Shown piece after piece: positions 53,949-61,678 of a stretch of DNA of 64,000 nt. The stretch is from the NCBI RefSeq assembly GCF_009193255.1, contig NZ_WACG01000006.1, forward strand, positions 1 through 64,000, in the 5' to 3' direction. Source of the stretch: Arthrobacter koreensis. Its GTDB lineage: Bacteria > Actinomycetota > Actinomycetes > Actinomycetales > Micrococcaceae. Each line of letters starts with the position of its first letter. Positions within the stretch are counted from its first letter, which is position 1. Below the pieces are notes generated by a model. That model saw only the letters and a program-made list of their open reading frames with translations. It was not told the origin of the DNA and made no database searches. The position numbers and the translations under genes are program-made.

Positions 53949-54293
53949 CTAGCCGGCGACGTCGAGGTACACCGCTCCGCCGGAGGATGCCGTGGGGACA
54001 CTGCGGATCAGTTCCGCCTGCTGCCGGATCATCCTGGATTCGTTCCGCAGCTGGGTGTAGGCGCGCTGCTGGGCCATCGACAGCAGCCGGGCACGCGTGG
54101 CGAATTCTGCCGGCAGCGGTCCCAGTTCGTGCGGCGGATGCCAGGCGCTGGCAACGGTGCGCGCCTGGTCCAGGACCGTGGATCCGTCCATGAAGGCTTC
54201 CAGGTTGTCCTCGAGCTGGGTGAGGACTTCATCCCAGCGTTCAAGGTTCTCCTGGTGCGGTGTGAGGTACTCCCCCGCTGGTTCAGCCGACAC
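53949..54293 (-). CDS. FliT-like flagellar protein (hypothetical)
   Basis: A 114-residue, mostly helical protein placed directly after fliS, where FliT-type chaperones are found. Seen are ENLERWDEVLTQLEDNLEAFM, QARTVASAWHPPHELGPLPAEFATRARLLSMAQQ and NESRMIRQQAELIRSV. No sequence motif proves FliT. GTG at 54293 is chosen because it overlaps the fliS stop by 11 bp, the same pattern as fliG-fliH; an ATG further upstream (54362) would overlap fliS by 80 bp. It converges with the UvrA-like gene. Confidence 0.65.
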   Translation of the reverse strand: MSAEPAGEYLTPHQENLERWDEVLTQLEDNLEAFMDGSTVLDQARTVASAWHPPHELGPLPAEFATRARLLSMAQQRAYTQLRNESRMIRQQAELIRSVPTASSGGAVYLDVAG

Positions 54294-54723
54294 CGAGGGT
54301 ACCGCCGGTTCCGGACGTTCCTGCAGTGGGGGCCTGGGCCGGCAGCTGGGCCGCAGCTTCATGCCAGGCGTCGCGCAGCGGCTCTAACAGGTTGATGCAC
54401 TCGCGGGTGATGGAGGCGCTGTGCTGCAGGTTGGCTTCCACCATCGCCTTCAGAACGTAACCGTAGATGGCCTGGAGGTTCTCGCCGCCCTCCCATTCAT
54501 CGACCTTCAGCGTGCCGCTCAGCTCGGCCACAATGCTTTGGGCATGCACCAGCTGTTCGCTGGCGGCCTTCCAGTTCCCGGCCTGCTGGGCGGCTTCGGC
54601 GCGGTTGAGGTCCAGCAGCATGCGGTCATAGAGCATGGTCAGGAGACGGACCGGTGACGCAGACATCACCGCGTCACGGATGAATTCGGCGCGCTTGGCC
54701 TTCAGACCGTAGCTCACGGTCAC
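54283..54723 (-). CDS. fliS: Flagellin export chaperone FliS
   Basis: A 146-residue helical chaperone that holds the flagellin C-terminus. The family motif ASPVRLLTMLYDRMLLDLNRAEAA is intact and YGLKAKRAEFIRDAV precedes it. EGGENLQAIYGYVLKAMVEANLQHS and LEPLRDAWHEA follow. It overlaps fliD by 4 bp. Confidence 0.95.
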   Translation of the reverse strand: MTVSYGLKAKRAEFIRDAVMSASPVRLLTMLYDRMLLDLNRAEAAQQAGNWKAASEQLVHAQSIVAELSGTLKVDEWEGGENLQAIYGYVLKAMVEANLQHSASITRECINLLEPLRDAWHEAAAQLPAQAPTAGTSGTGGTLGVG

Positions 54724-56060
54724 TTCTTTCCTGAGGTGGAGGTGTTCAGCGCAGCAAGCTGGCCAGTGAGCCAGTCCTGCTGGCCCTGCAGCTGACTCAG
54801 TTTCACTTCAAGGTTGCCCCAGATTAGCTTCAGGGTTGATTCGCGGCTGGCCAGCCGGCGGTCCCAGTCTTCGATTTGGGTGTTGAGCGAACGGACCGTC
54901 GATTCCTGGCCGGTAATGCGCTGGGTGAGCAGCCCGTCATACTTGTCCGAAGCAACCTTGCCGGCAGCTTCTACACGACCGGCAATGGCCTGCAGTGTCT
55001 CCTGCGTCTTGGTCGGATCAGACTCCATGGCTGCGGCGAATTTCTCCGGGTCGAACTCCACCGTTCCACTTTTGGTGATCACCACGCCGATCTCCGATGG
55101 AGAGCGTCCGTCGACGGGTGACGTGGCGGCTTCCATGATCTGGCGCTTGATGTCGCGGATACCGGCGTCGCCGGTGAACACTCCGCCGGAGGCCTTTGTG
55201 TTGCCGGAAGAGGTGGAGACGGTCACTGCGCTGTTGCGGTTGATGTAGGCAAAGACATCGGCCAGGCCAGCCACCAGGTCCGAAGCGACCTTGGAGATCG
55301 CCTCGTCGTCGCGTGCAACGCTGATGGTCAGCGCGGTGTTCGCCGGGGTGTCCGCCGCCAGGGTGATGTCCACCCCAGGCATCAGGGCTTTGAAGGTATT
55401 GGTGGAGGAGATGATCTCCTGTGCGGCCGGAGTGCCTGCCCACAGCGTGAGCTTCGCGTCCTGCGCCGGCTTTAGGACGTCCATGTCAGTTCCGCCGAGG
55501 GTGGCCGTGAAGGCTCCTTCGGAACCTGTCTTGGCTGCCGTGAACTGAACCCGGTACTGCTGGACGCCATCCACACTCCCGGTGGCAATCTTCACGCCGG
55601 TAACGCCGAGGTTGGCCTTGTTGACTTCGCTGATGACCTCGTCCATGGACTTGTCCGTGGTATCAAAAGAGGTGACCGTGCCGTTGGCGGAGATCGCGAG
55701 GACACTGTTGGACGGCCAGGCTGTCATGGCGCCGGAGAGTGAAACCTGAGCCGTGGCCGTTTGCGAGACGGAAATGTCCAGGGAGCCGGCCGCAGCGCCC
55801 GCTGTGGTGGTGGCCGTGACTTTGTCCGTGGTGGTGCTCGCCTTGAACAAGTCCGTGCCTGCCGGCTTCGAGACTTTCGCAGCATTCTCAGCTAGCGCGG
55901 CTATCTTGGTGTTGAGGTTCTGCAGCGCGGTAATGAAGGTCTGGGTCGAGCTGACCTTATTCTTGAGCAGGACCTGTGGACGTGCCTCAATGTCCATGAG
56001 CTGCTTGATCATGGCGGAGGTTTCGATCCCGCTGATCAGTCCGTCGATGCCTAGCGCCAT
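54720..56060 (-). CDS. fliD: Flagellar filament cap protein FliD
   Basis: Cap protein of 446 residues. The N-terminal D0 is LGIDGLISGIETSAMIKQLMDIEARPQVLLKNK; the C-terminal coiled region (ESTVRSLNTQIEDWDRRLASRESTLKLIWGNLEVKLSQLQGQQDWLTGQLAAL) pairs with it. The central part is Thr/Ala/Val-rich and variable. AGGAG lies 8 bases before the ATG. A terminator stands between fliC and fliD, so it needs read-through or its own promoter, which I could not identify. Confidence 0.94.
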   Translation of the reverse strand: MALGIDGLISGIETSAMIKQLMDIEARPQVLLKNKVSSTQTFITALQNLNTKIAALAENAAKVSKPAGTDLFKASTTTDKVTATTTAGAAAGSLDISVSQTATAQVSLSGAMTAWPSNSVLAISANGTVTSFDTTDKSMDEVISEVNKANLGVTGVKIATGSVDGVQQYRVQFTAAKTGSEGAFTATLGGTDMDVLKPAQDAKLTLWAGTPAAQEIISSTNTFKALMPGVDITLAADTPANTALTISVARDDEAISKVASDLVAGLADVFAYINRNSAVTVSTSSGNTKASGGVFTGDAGIRDIKRQIMEAATSPVDGRSPSEIGVVITKSGTVEFDPEKFAAAMESDPTKTQETLQAIAGRVEAAGKVASDKYDGLLTQRITGQESTVRSLNTQIEDWDRRLASRESTLKLIWGNLEVKLSQLQGQQDWLTGQLAALNTSTSGKK

Positions 56061-56184
56061 GCGATTGCTCCTAGTACGTTTCCCTCAAGATCTGGCCGCC
56101 GCTGCGGAGGGAAAATGCCGGTGTGGTTCTGCTGAGAATGGGCCGCTGGCCGAAGCCGGATAAAACACCGCAGGCAGGGAATGG

Positions 56185-56230
56185 GCTGGCGGGAAAAGTG
56201 TGAGGTCCAAGTCATTCTTTTCCCGCCAGC
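56185..56230 (-). terminator. Terminator after fliC
   Basis: Perfect 14-bp stem GCTGGCGGGAAAAG/CTTTTCCCGCCAGC (56185-56198 with 56217-56230) across an 18-base loop, 74 bases beyond the fliC stop. It limits fliC read-through into fliD, in line with much higher flagellin expression. The remaining 120 bases to fliD show no clear promoter. Confidence 0.75.
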
Positions 56231-56304
56231 GGCCATTCACCTGCCAGTTCTGCGCTTACTGCAGTTGCGGTGCAGCCGGAGCATTCCCGCGGATGGATCC
56301 GTTA

Positions 56305-57141
56305 TTACTGCAGGAGCTGCATAACGCCGGAGTTCATCTGGTTGGCCTGGGCCAGCATTGCGGTAGCAGCCTGTGACAGGATCTGGGACTTGGTGAAGTT
56401 ACCCATTTCTGCTGCCATGTCGGTGTCGCGGATACGGGAGTTGGCGGCTGAGAGGTTCTCAACGGACACCGCGATGGAGCGTGCGGTGGATTCCAGGCGG
56501 TTCTGCTGGGCACCCAGGTCGGACCGGGAGCTGGAGATTGCCGTGATGGCGGTGTCCAGGGCAGTGATGGTGGTCTTCGCCGCCGCGTTGTCGGTGACGT
56601 CAAAGTCCGCCGATTCGGTATCGCCCATGAGGCCACCAAGGGCCGTGGTCATGTTGGTGAAGGTCAGAGCGATGGAATCCGAGTCTCCGTCTCCGGCGCC
56701 AACCTGGATGTTCATCGTCCCGCCGGTCATCAGCGCGATGTCGTTGAATTTCGTGCCAGTTGCAATGCGGTTGAGTTCCATGCCCAACGCGTCAGCTTCC
56801 TTCTTCAACGCGGCTGTGGAATTGGGGTTGTTCGATTCGTTACCACCCTGAACGGCAAGATCTCGCATACGGTTCAGAATGTTGTGGACCTCAGTAAGGG
56901 CGCCTTCAGCAGTCTGGATGACGCTGATGCCGTCCTGGGCGTTACGGCCGGCAACCTGCAGGCCGGAGATCTGGTTCTTCAGACCTTCGGAGATGGACAG
57001 GCCGGCAGCATCGTCAGCCGCACGGTTGATGCGCAGGCCGCTGGAGAGACGCTCCACCGACTTGGCCTGAGAAGCCTGGTTCAGGTTGAGGTTACGCATC
57101 GCGTTGAGCGACGAGGTGTTAGTTGCAATTGTGAAACCCAT
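56305..57141 (-). CDS. fliC: Flagellin
   Basis: Filament protein of 278 residues. The N-terminal D0/D1 is TIATNTSSLNAMRNLNLNQASQAKSVERLSSGLRINRAADDAAGLSISEGLKNQISGLQ and the C-terminal D0/D1 has SVENLSAANSRIRDTDMAAEMGNFTKSQILSQAATAMLAQANQMNSGVMQLLQ (in pieces). The central domain is very short, so a small flagellin like Bacillus hag. GGAGG lies 8 bases before the ATG. It has a FliA-type promoter and a leader with candidate CsrA sites. No second flagellin gene in the window. Confidence 0.97.
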   Translation of the reverse strand: MGFTIATNTSSLNAMRNLNLNQASQAKSVERLSSGLRINRAADDAAGLSISEGLKNQISGLQVAGRNAQDGISVIQTAEGALTEVHNILNRMRDLAVQGGNESNNPNSTAALKKEADALGMELNRIATGTKFNDIALMTGGTMNIQVGAGDGDSDSIALTFTNMTTALGGLMGDTESADFDVTDNAAAKTTITALDTAITAISSSRSDLGAQQNRLESTARSIAVSVENLSAANSRIRDTDMAAEMGNFTKSQILSQAATAMLAQANQMNSGVMQLLQ

Positions 57142-57148
57142 GATGAAT

Positions 57149-57192
57149 TCCTCCGTGATTGGGCGATTACTACGAGGCCCGTCCGTGGGCCT
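57149..57192 (-). promoter_or_regulatory. Candidate CsrA-binding leader of fliC
   Basis: On the fliC transcript a hairpin AGGCCC-ACGGAC-GGGCCT (57192-57175) shows GGA in a six-base loop, and about 25 bases downstream the Shine-Dalgarno itself reads ACGGAGGA (57156-57149). This two-site layout is that of the Bacillus hag leader, where CsrA bridges an upstream hairpin and the ribosome site. Confidence 0.55.
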
Positions 57193-57202
57193 GTACCCCT
57201 AG

Positions 57203-57229
57203 CTATCGACACCTGTGCCGGTGGTGTTA
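57203..57229 (-). promoter_or_regulatory. FliA-type promoter before fliC
   Basis: On the minus strand TAAC (57229-57226), 15 bases, then GTCGATAG (57210-57203). It matches the sigma-28-type pattern TAAA-N15-GCCGATAA closely. Predicted start near 57196, giving a leader of about 55 bases. Confidence 0.75.
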
Positions 57230-57264
57230 GGAATTCGGGAAAGATTTTTCAACCATGTTGAGAG

Positions 57265-58104
57265 CTAGGACACGGCGGCGTTCAGCCCGTGCCCCGGAAC
57301 GTGGAAAGTGGGTCCGTGGTGCGGATCCTGGCGCGTCAGCCCACCCGCGGTCCACTCCCCTACCGAGGCGAGGTAGGCGTTCCGGCGGGCCGGCGAAATC
57401 CGCGACTCGATCGGCGCCGGAGTGTCAGTATCCGAGTAGTGGGTTCCCAGGCCGTCACGGAGCAGGCGAACAGCTTCAGCCCGCTGCTGCGATATAGCAG
57501 AGTGCGTAGCTCCCAGTTCAGCGGCGAGATCCTTGACTGACCGGTCATGGAAGTAGACCTGCTCCACGATGTACCGCATCTTCTCCGGCAGGGCCGCCAC
57601 AGCCGCACGCAGATACTGCATGCGCTCCGCCGAAAGCGCGGAACCTTCAGGTGACGGCAGGGCACTCACCAGCGAATCCGCGGCGGCGTCGTCCAGGTGG
57701 GAGACGGTGCGCGAGGCGTCGGAAAGCGCGTCCTCGGCCGTTGCGCGGTCAACGCCCATGGCAGAAGCGATCTCGTCCACCTTCGGGCAGCGGCCCAAGG
57801 CAGCCGTCAGTGCTTCCTTGACTGCGAGGGTTTCCTTGATGCGCTTGCGGGCGGTCCGGGTGGCCCAGTCATTCGAACGCATTTCGTCAGCGAAAGCGCC
57901 GACAATCCGGCGTCGTGCATAGGCACCGAACGGCACACCCAGCTCCGCGTTAAAGGAGTCGGCGGACGTAATCAGGGCCATTGCCCCAACTGACGCAAGG
58001 TCATCCCTGGACAGATGCGTGGCCTTTGCACACACCTCTGAGACCAGGTAACCAACCAAAGGTAAGTTCTCCACAACCAAAAGGTTGCGTTCTTCGCGAT
58101 TCAA
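57265..58104 (-). CDS. fliA: Flagellar sigma factor FliA (sigma-28/WhiG type)
   Basis: Alternative sigma factor of 279 residues. Region 2 (LVGYLVSEVCAKATHLSRDDLASVGAMALITSADSF, GVPFGAYARRRIVGAFADEMRSNDW) binds the -10, region 3 (RKRIKETLAVKEALTAALGRCPKVDEIASAMGV) follows, and region 4 (LPEKMRYIVEQVYFHDRSVKDLAAELGATHSAISQQRAEAVRLLRDG) binds the -35. About 50 extra C-terminal residues with many Pro and His lie beyond region 4, longer than usual. The start is TTG at 58104, with a G-rich stretch upstream; no ATG lies before region 2, so the start is uncertain. FlgM, its usual inhibitor, is not in the window. Confidence 0.92.
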   Translation of the reverse strand: MNREERNLLVVENLPLVGYLVSEVCAKATHLSRDDLASVGAMALITSADSFNAELGVPFGAYARRRIVGAFADEMRSNDWATRTARKRIKETLAVKEALTAALGRCPKVDEIASAMGVDRATAEDALSDASRTVSHLDDAAADSLVSALPSPEGSALSAERMQYLRAAVAALPEKMRYIVEQVYFHDRSVKDLAAELGATHSAISQQRAEAVRLLRDGLGTHYSDTDTPAPIESRISPARRNAYLASVGEWTAGGLTRQDPHHGPTFHVPGHGLNAAVS

Positions 58105-58214
58105 CTAGTGGACCCCCAAGTCCTTGTTCCCCAACAAAATACGCTGACCGCTTGGACAGGAGCTGAGTCTCCCGGTACGTCCCTTACTTTGGCGCAATAG
58201 CTGCAACATACCAC

Positions 58215-58241
58215 TAACATTGGGAGTACAAGCGCCGATAG
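58215..58241 (+). promoter_or_regulatory. FliA-type promoter before flgN
   Basis: TAAC (58215-58218), exactly 15 bases, then GCCGATAG (58234-58241). It is the best sigma-28-type match in the window. Predicted start near 58248, leaving a leader of about 119 bases. Confidence 0.8.
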
Positions 58242-58301
58242 GTGTTTCTGACGGATTAAGTTTTCTGGGCCTGCACGCGCGGGTGTCTGTGAACCCGTTG
58301 C

Positions 58302-58321
58302 CGGATGTGCCAACACATCCG
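58302..58321 (+). other. Stem-loop in the flgN leader
   Basis: Perfect 8-bp stem CGGATGTG-CCAA-CACATCCG in the 119-base leader, followed by GGA motifs and by AGGAGGTGA, a near-perfect Shine-Dalgarno 7 bases before the flgN ATG. The strand with GGATG is buried in the stem, so a switch is possible but not shown. Confidence 0.45.
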
Positions 58322-58366
58322 TCGGAGACAGAGACATTTGCGTGCGTCGCAGGAGGTGAGCAAGGC

Positions 58367-58852
58367 ATGGGAACCCAGAAATTGTCCGCATTACTCTGGG
58401 AAGAACGGGAGCTGCTGGAGCTCTTAACCTTCAAGCTCGAAGAAGAACAACTACTCCTTACCTCCGGAAAAACCCGCTGGCTGCAGCACGCCACCCGGGA
58501 AGTCGAACAGGTTTTGGAACGCCTGCGAGCAGCGAATCTGGCCAGGACGGTGGCCGTTTCCGAGCTCGCGCAGGAGTGGGGCATAGCCGAAGATGCAACT
58601 CTTCGGCAGATCATTGCCGCCGCTCCTCCCGGACCGTGGACTGAGATCTTCACGGCCCATCTACAGGCGATGACGGAACTGACGGTAAAAATCCGCGATC
58701 TGCGCGACACGAACGAGCAGTTCCTGCGGACTGCCGCGCGCTCCGCCCAGGAAACCCTCGCGGGCCTGGGCACTGAAAGCAAGACGTACACGTCCAACGG
58801 CACTTCGACCGGCACCGGCAGCGGCGCCCGGATCGTGGACAAGCAACTCTAA
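58367..58852 (+). CDS. flgN: FlgN-type export chaperone
   Basis: A 161-residue, largely helical protein just before flgK and flgL, the two clients of FlgN. The motifs SALLWEERELLELLTFKLEEEQLLLTSGKTRWL and LTVKIRDLRDTNEQFLRTA show the coiled FlgN fold. The C-terminal 35 residues are Ser/Thr/Gly-rich. The ATG at 58367 is fixed by AGGAGGTGA upstream; the frame is open 49 more codons, but these cover the promoter and leader. Confidence 0.88.
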   Translation: MGTQKLSALLWEERELLELLTFKLEEEQLLLTSGKTRWLQHATREVEQVLERLRAANLARTVAVSELAQEWGIAEDATLRQIIAAAPPGPWTEIFTAHLQAMTELTVKIRDLRDTNEQFLRTAARSAQETLAGLGTESKTYTSNGTSTGTGSGARIVDKQL

Positions 58853-58880
58853 AGACCGTGAACAAAGGAACCAGCACGCC

Positions 58881-60281
58881 ATGAGCACCTTCAGCGGCCT
58901 GAACACCGCGTATACCGGTCTGAGCGCAGCCCGCAAGGGACTCGACGTCGTCGGCCAGAACATCGCCAACGTCAACACCCCCGGCTATACCCGCCAACGG
59001 GTCACCACCTCCGCCATGGGCGGGGCGGCAGTCACCGGCAAGTTCGCCACCGGTGCCCGCGTGGGCCAGGGCGTCTCCGTGGACGGCATCGCCCGCTTGG
59101 GCAGCATGCAGCTGGACACCCGGGTACGGGCCACCGCAGCGGCGTCGGGCTTCTCGGCCGTACGCGCCAACGCCCTGGCCGGACTTGAGACCAGCCTCAA
59201 CGAACCGGGCAAGAACGGCATTTCTGCCTCCCTCACCGAGTTCTGGGCAGCCTGGCAAGGTGTTGCCAACAAGCCCGGCAATGAGGCGGCTGCCACTGCG
59301 CTGATCGGGCAGGCCAACATCATCGCCACTCAGCTGGCCACCGGCTATAACTCCGTGAAGGAACAGTGGGCCAGTGCGCACAAGCAGCTGACGGACATGG
59401 AAGCCGAGCTGAACGGCGCTGCCTCCCAGATCGCCTCGCTGAACGCGCAGATCCGCACCACGCTGGCCTCGGGCGGTACTGCCAACGAACTGATCGACCA
59501 GCGCAACGCCCTCACCACCACCATCGCCGCGCTGGCCGGCGGCACCGTCCGCGAATCGGACAACGGCATGGTGGACGTACTGATCGACGGCAACGCAATC
59601 GTTTCGGGGGACCTCGTCCGTCCGGTAAAGGTTGCCGGCGGCAGCGAGATGGGCGGAGAAGCTCCCCGGCTTGAATGGGCGCACCGGCCCGGCAGCAACA
59701 TGGCCGCCAGCGGTGAAGTCGCCGGCGTGCTGAGTGTCCTGGCACCGGCAGCCGACGGCGGTATCCTCGCCACCGCGGCGGAGGGCTACAACAACTTCGC
59801 CAAGGATCTGGCCAGCGCCGTAAACGATGTGCACAACGGCAGCATCAACACGGCCGGGGCTGCGGTGGGCAACTTCTTCAGCCATGACACCGATCCTGCG
59901 GCGCTGTCGCTCAAAGTCGTACCGGCCAACGCTTCCGGTATCGCCACCGGAGCGGCGAACATGGGCAACCTGGACAGCTCGATAGCGGACAGGATAGCCC
60001 AGCTGGGAACCGGCCCCGATTCCCCCGACTCCGCCTGGGCAAACTTCGTCAGCGGCATCGGTGCAAGCACCCGCGTGGAGATGCAGCAGGCGGAGCTCGC
60101 CGGGGTCGCTGCTTCGGCCGCCGTCGACATGCAGCTCTCCAACTCCTCCGTGGACCTGGATGAAGAGAACCTGAATCTCCTGGCCTACCAGCACGCCTAT
60201 CAGGGCGCGGCCCGGGTCATGACTGCCATTGACGAAATGCTCGACACCCTCATCAACCGCACCGGCATTGTGGGAAGGTAA
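58881..60281 (+). CDS. flgK: Flagellar hook-associated protein FlgK
   Basis: Hook-filament junction protein of 466 residues. The N-terminus is FSGLNTAYTGLSAARKGLDVVGQNIANVNTPGYTRQRV, with LTEFWAAWQGVANKPGNEAAA next, and the C-terminus is SNSSVDLDEENLNLLAYQHAYQGAARVMTAIDEMLDTLINRTGIVG. It follows flgN by 28 bp and flgL begins 4 bp later. Confidence 0.96.
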   Translation: MSTFSGLNTAYTGLSAARKGLDVVGQNIANVNTPGYTRQRVTTSAMGGAAVTGKFATGARVGQGVSVDGIARLGSMQLDTRVRATAAASGFSAVRANALAGLETSLNEPGKNGISASLTEFWAAWQGVANKPGNEAAATALIGQANIIATQLATGYNSVKEQWASAHKQLTDMEAELNGAASQIASLNAQIRTTLASGGTANELIDQRNALTTTIAALAGGTVRESDNGMVDVLIDGNAIVSGDLVRPVKVAGGSEMGGEAPRLEWAHRPGSNMAASGEVAGVLSVLAPAADGGILATAAEGYNNFAKDLASAVNDVHNGSINTAGAAVGNFFSHDTDPAALSLKVVPANASGIATGAANMGNLDSSIADRIAQLGTGPDSPDSAWANFVSGIGASTRVEMQQAELAGVAASAAVDMQLSNSSVDLDEENLNLLAYQHAYQGAARVMTAIDEMLDTLINRTGIVGR

Positions 60282-60285
60282 CCCC

Positions 60286-61185
60286 GTGATCACCCGCACC
60301 TCCAACCTGATGCTGACGCGCAACGCGCAGCAGAACCTCCAGGCCAACATGTCCCGGCTGGCCAAGCTGCAGGAACAGGCCCAGACCTCCGCAGCCATCA
60401 CGCGGCCGTCGGACAACCCCACGGGAACCGCCGACGCCCTGAAGGTGCGCGCAGAAATGCGCGCCAACACCGCGTACAAGACCAACATCTCGGATGCGAA
60501 CAGCTGGCTCGCTACGCTCGACAACGCGCTGACCCGCACGAGCGACATCCTCACCCGGATCAAGGACCTGTCGATCACCGCATCGACGGCAACCACAACG
60601 CCGGCCAGCAAGGCTGCGATTGCCACTGAGATCGAGGGCCTGAAGAAGGACCTGCTGGGCCAGGCCAACACCACCTACCTGGGCCGGAACGTCTTCGCCG
60701 GGAATTCCGACGCCGGTGCCGCCGTCGTCGAGAATCCGCCGGCCCCGCCCGCAACGGTACCGACCTACACCTTCACCGGTGACGGGCACGGCACGGTCAA
60801 CCGGCGGATCGACGCCAATACCGTGGTCCGTGTCGACGCGAGTGCCGAGGAGGTCTTCGGTGACATGTTCACCAGGATTGATTCCCTGGTGGCAGACCTG
60901 CGTAACAACGGCAACATCAGTGCCCACCTGGGCGGCATCGATGAGAGCATCAACACCGTGCTGACTTCGCAGACCGATGTCGGTATCCGCCACGCCCGTG
61001 TCCTGAAAGCAGAGGAAGCCAACTTGGAGCAGTCCGTCAGCCTGGAGACCCGGCGCTCCGGCATCGAGGACCTGGACACGGCCCAGGTCATCCTGGACCT
61101 GAAGCTCCAGGAGCTCGCCTACCAGTCCTCCCTCGCTGTCACCGCTAAGGTACTGCAGCCCACCCTGATGGACTTCCTGCGATGA
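60286..61185 (+). CDS. flgL: Flagellar hook-associated protein FlgL
   Basis: Hook-filament junction protein of 299 residues. The N-terminus is ITRTSNLMLTRNAQQNLQANMSRLAKLQEQAQT and ITRPSDNPTGTADALKVRAEM; the C-terminus has QSVSLETRRSGIEDLDTAQVILDLKLQELAYQSSLAVTAKVLQPTLMDFL. GTG at 60286 is preferred, with GGGAAGG upstream. It overlaps fliW by 4 bp. Confidence 0.95.
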   Translation: MITRTSNLMLTRNAQQNLQANMSRLAKLQEQAQTSAAITRPSDNPTGTADALKVRAEMRANTAYKTNISDANSWLATLDNALTRTSDILTRIKDLSITASTATTTPASKAAIATEIEGLKKDLLGQANTTYLGRNVFAGNSDAGAAVVENPPAPPATVPTYTFTGDGHGTVNRRIDANTVVRVDASAEEVFGDMFTRIDSLVADLRNNGNISAHLGGIDESINTVLTSQTDVGIRHARVLKAEEANLEQSVSLETRRSGIEDLDTAQVILDLKLQELAYQSSLAVTAKVLQPTLMDFLR

Positions 61186-61580
61186 GCACCGTGACCCCTG
61201 TGTCCTTCCTTGCACCGCCTCCCGGCCTGGAACCGCTGACCGAGTTCGCGCTGGAAGATGTCGACGGCGCCACCGGCCTCTACTCCCTCACCGGGACGGA
61301 CGTCTCCGCTGGCGTGCGGCGCTTCTACGCCATCGATGCCTCGGTCTACCTGCCGGAGTACAACCCGGAAATTTCCGATGAGCAGGCCCGCCAGCTCCAG
61401 CTGGAGGACCCGGCCGACGCCCGCGTGCTGGTGGTCGCGAACCCGTCCGACGCCGGGACCACCGTCAACCTGCTGGCCCCGGTGATCGTGAACACCCGGA
61501 CCTGGCAGTGCGCCCAGGTGATCCTCGAGGGCCGGGACCTTCCGCTGCGGGCACCGCTGGAAGCCGTCGCCGCCGCGTAG
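61182..61580 (+). CDS. fliW: Flagellar assembly factor FliW
   Basis: A 132-residue protein that binds and inhibits CsrA and also binds flagellin, coupling flagellin synthesis to export. The family segments GLEPLTEFALEDVDGATGLYSL, DARVLVVANPSDAGTTVNLLAPVIVNTRTWQCAQVIL and GRDLPLRAPL are present. It is the last gene of flgN-flgK-flgL-fliW and overlaps flgL by 4 bp. Confidence 0.94.
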   Translation: MSTVTPVSFLAPPPGLEPLTEFALEDVDGATGLYSLTGTDVSAGVRRFYAIDASVYLPEYNPEISDEQARQLQLEDPADARVLVVANPSDAGTTVNLLAPVIVNTRTWQCAQVILEGRDLPLRAPLEAVAAA

Positions 61581-61605
61581 GCCCCCTCCCCTTCCCGTTC
61601 ACCCC

Positions 61606-61665
61606 CCATCGAGATAGCAGAAAGTGCACGTCCCAGAGCTGGGACGTGCACTTTCTGTTATCTCG
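61606..61665. terminator. Long hairpin between fliW and the aldo/keto reductase gene (repeat family copy 2)
   Basis: Stem of 26 positions (61610-61635 with 61640-61665, one G-T pair) around the 4-base loop GAGC. Outer sequence CCCCATCGAGAT..CAGAAA.TGC is shared with the hairpin at 21034-21101, while the inner sequence differs. It lies between convergent genes, again just beyond both stops, so a role in ending both transcripts is likely. Confidence 0.8.
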
Positions 61666-61678
61666 TTTTGAGGAGGAG

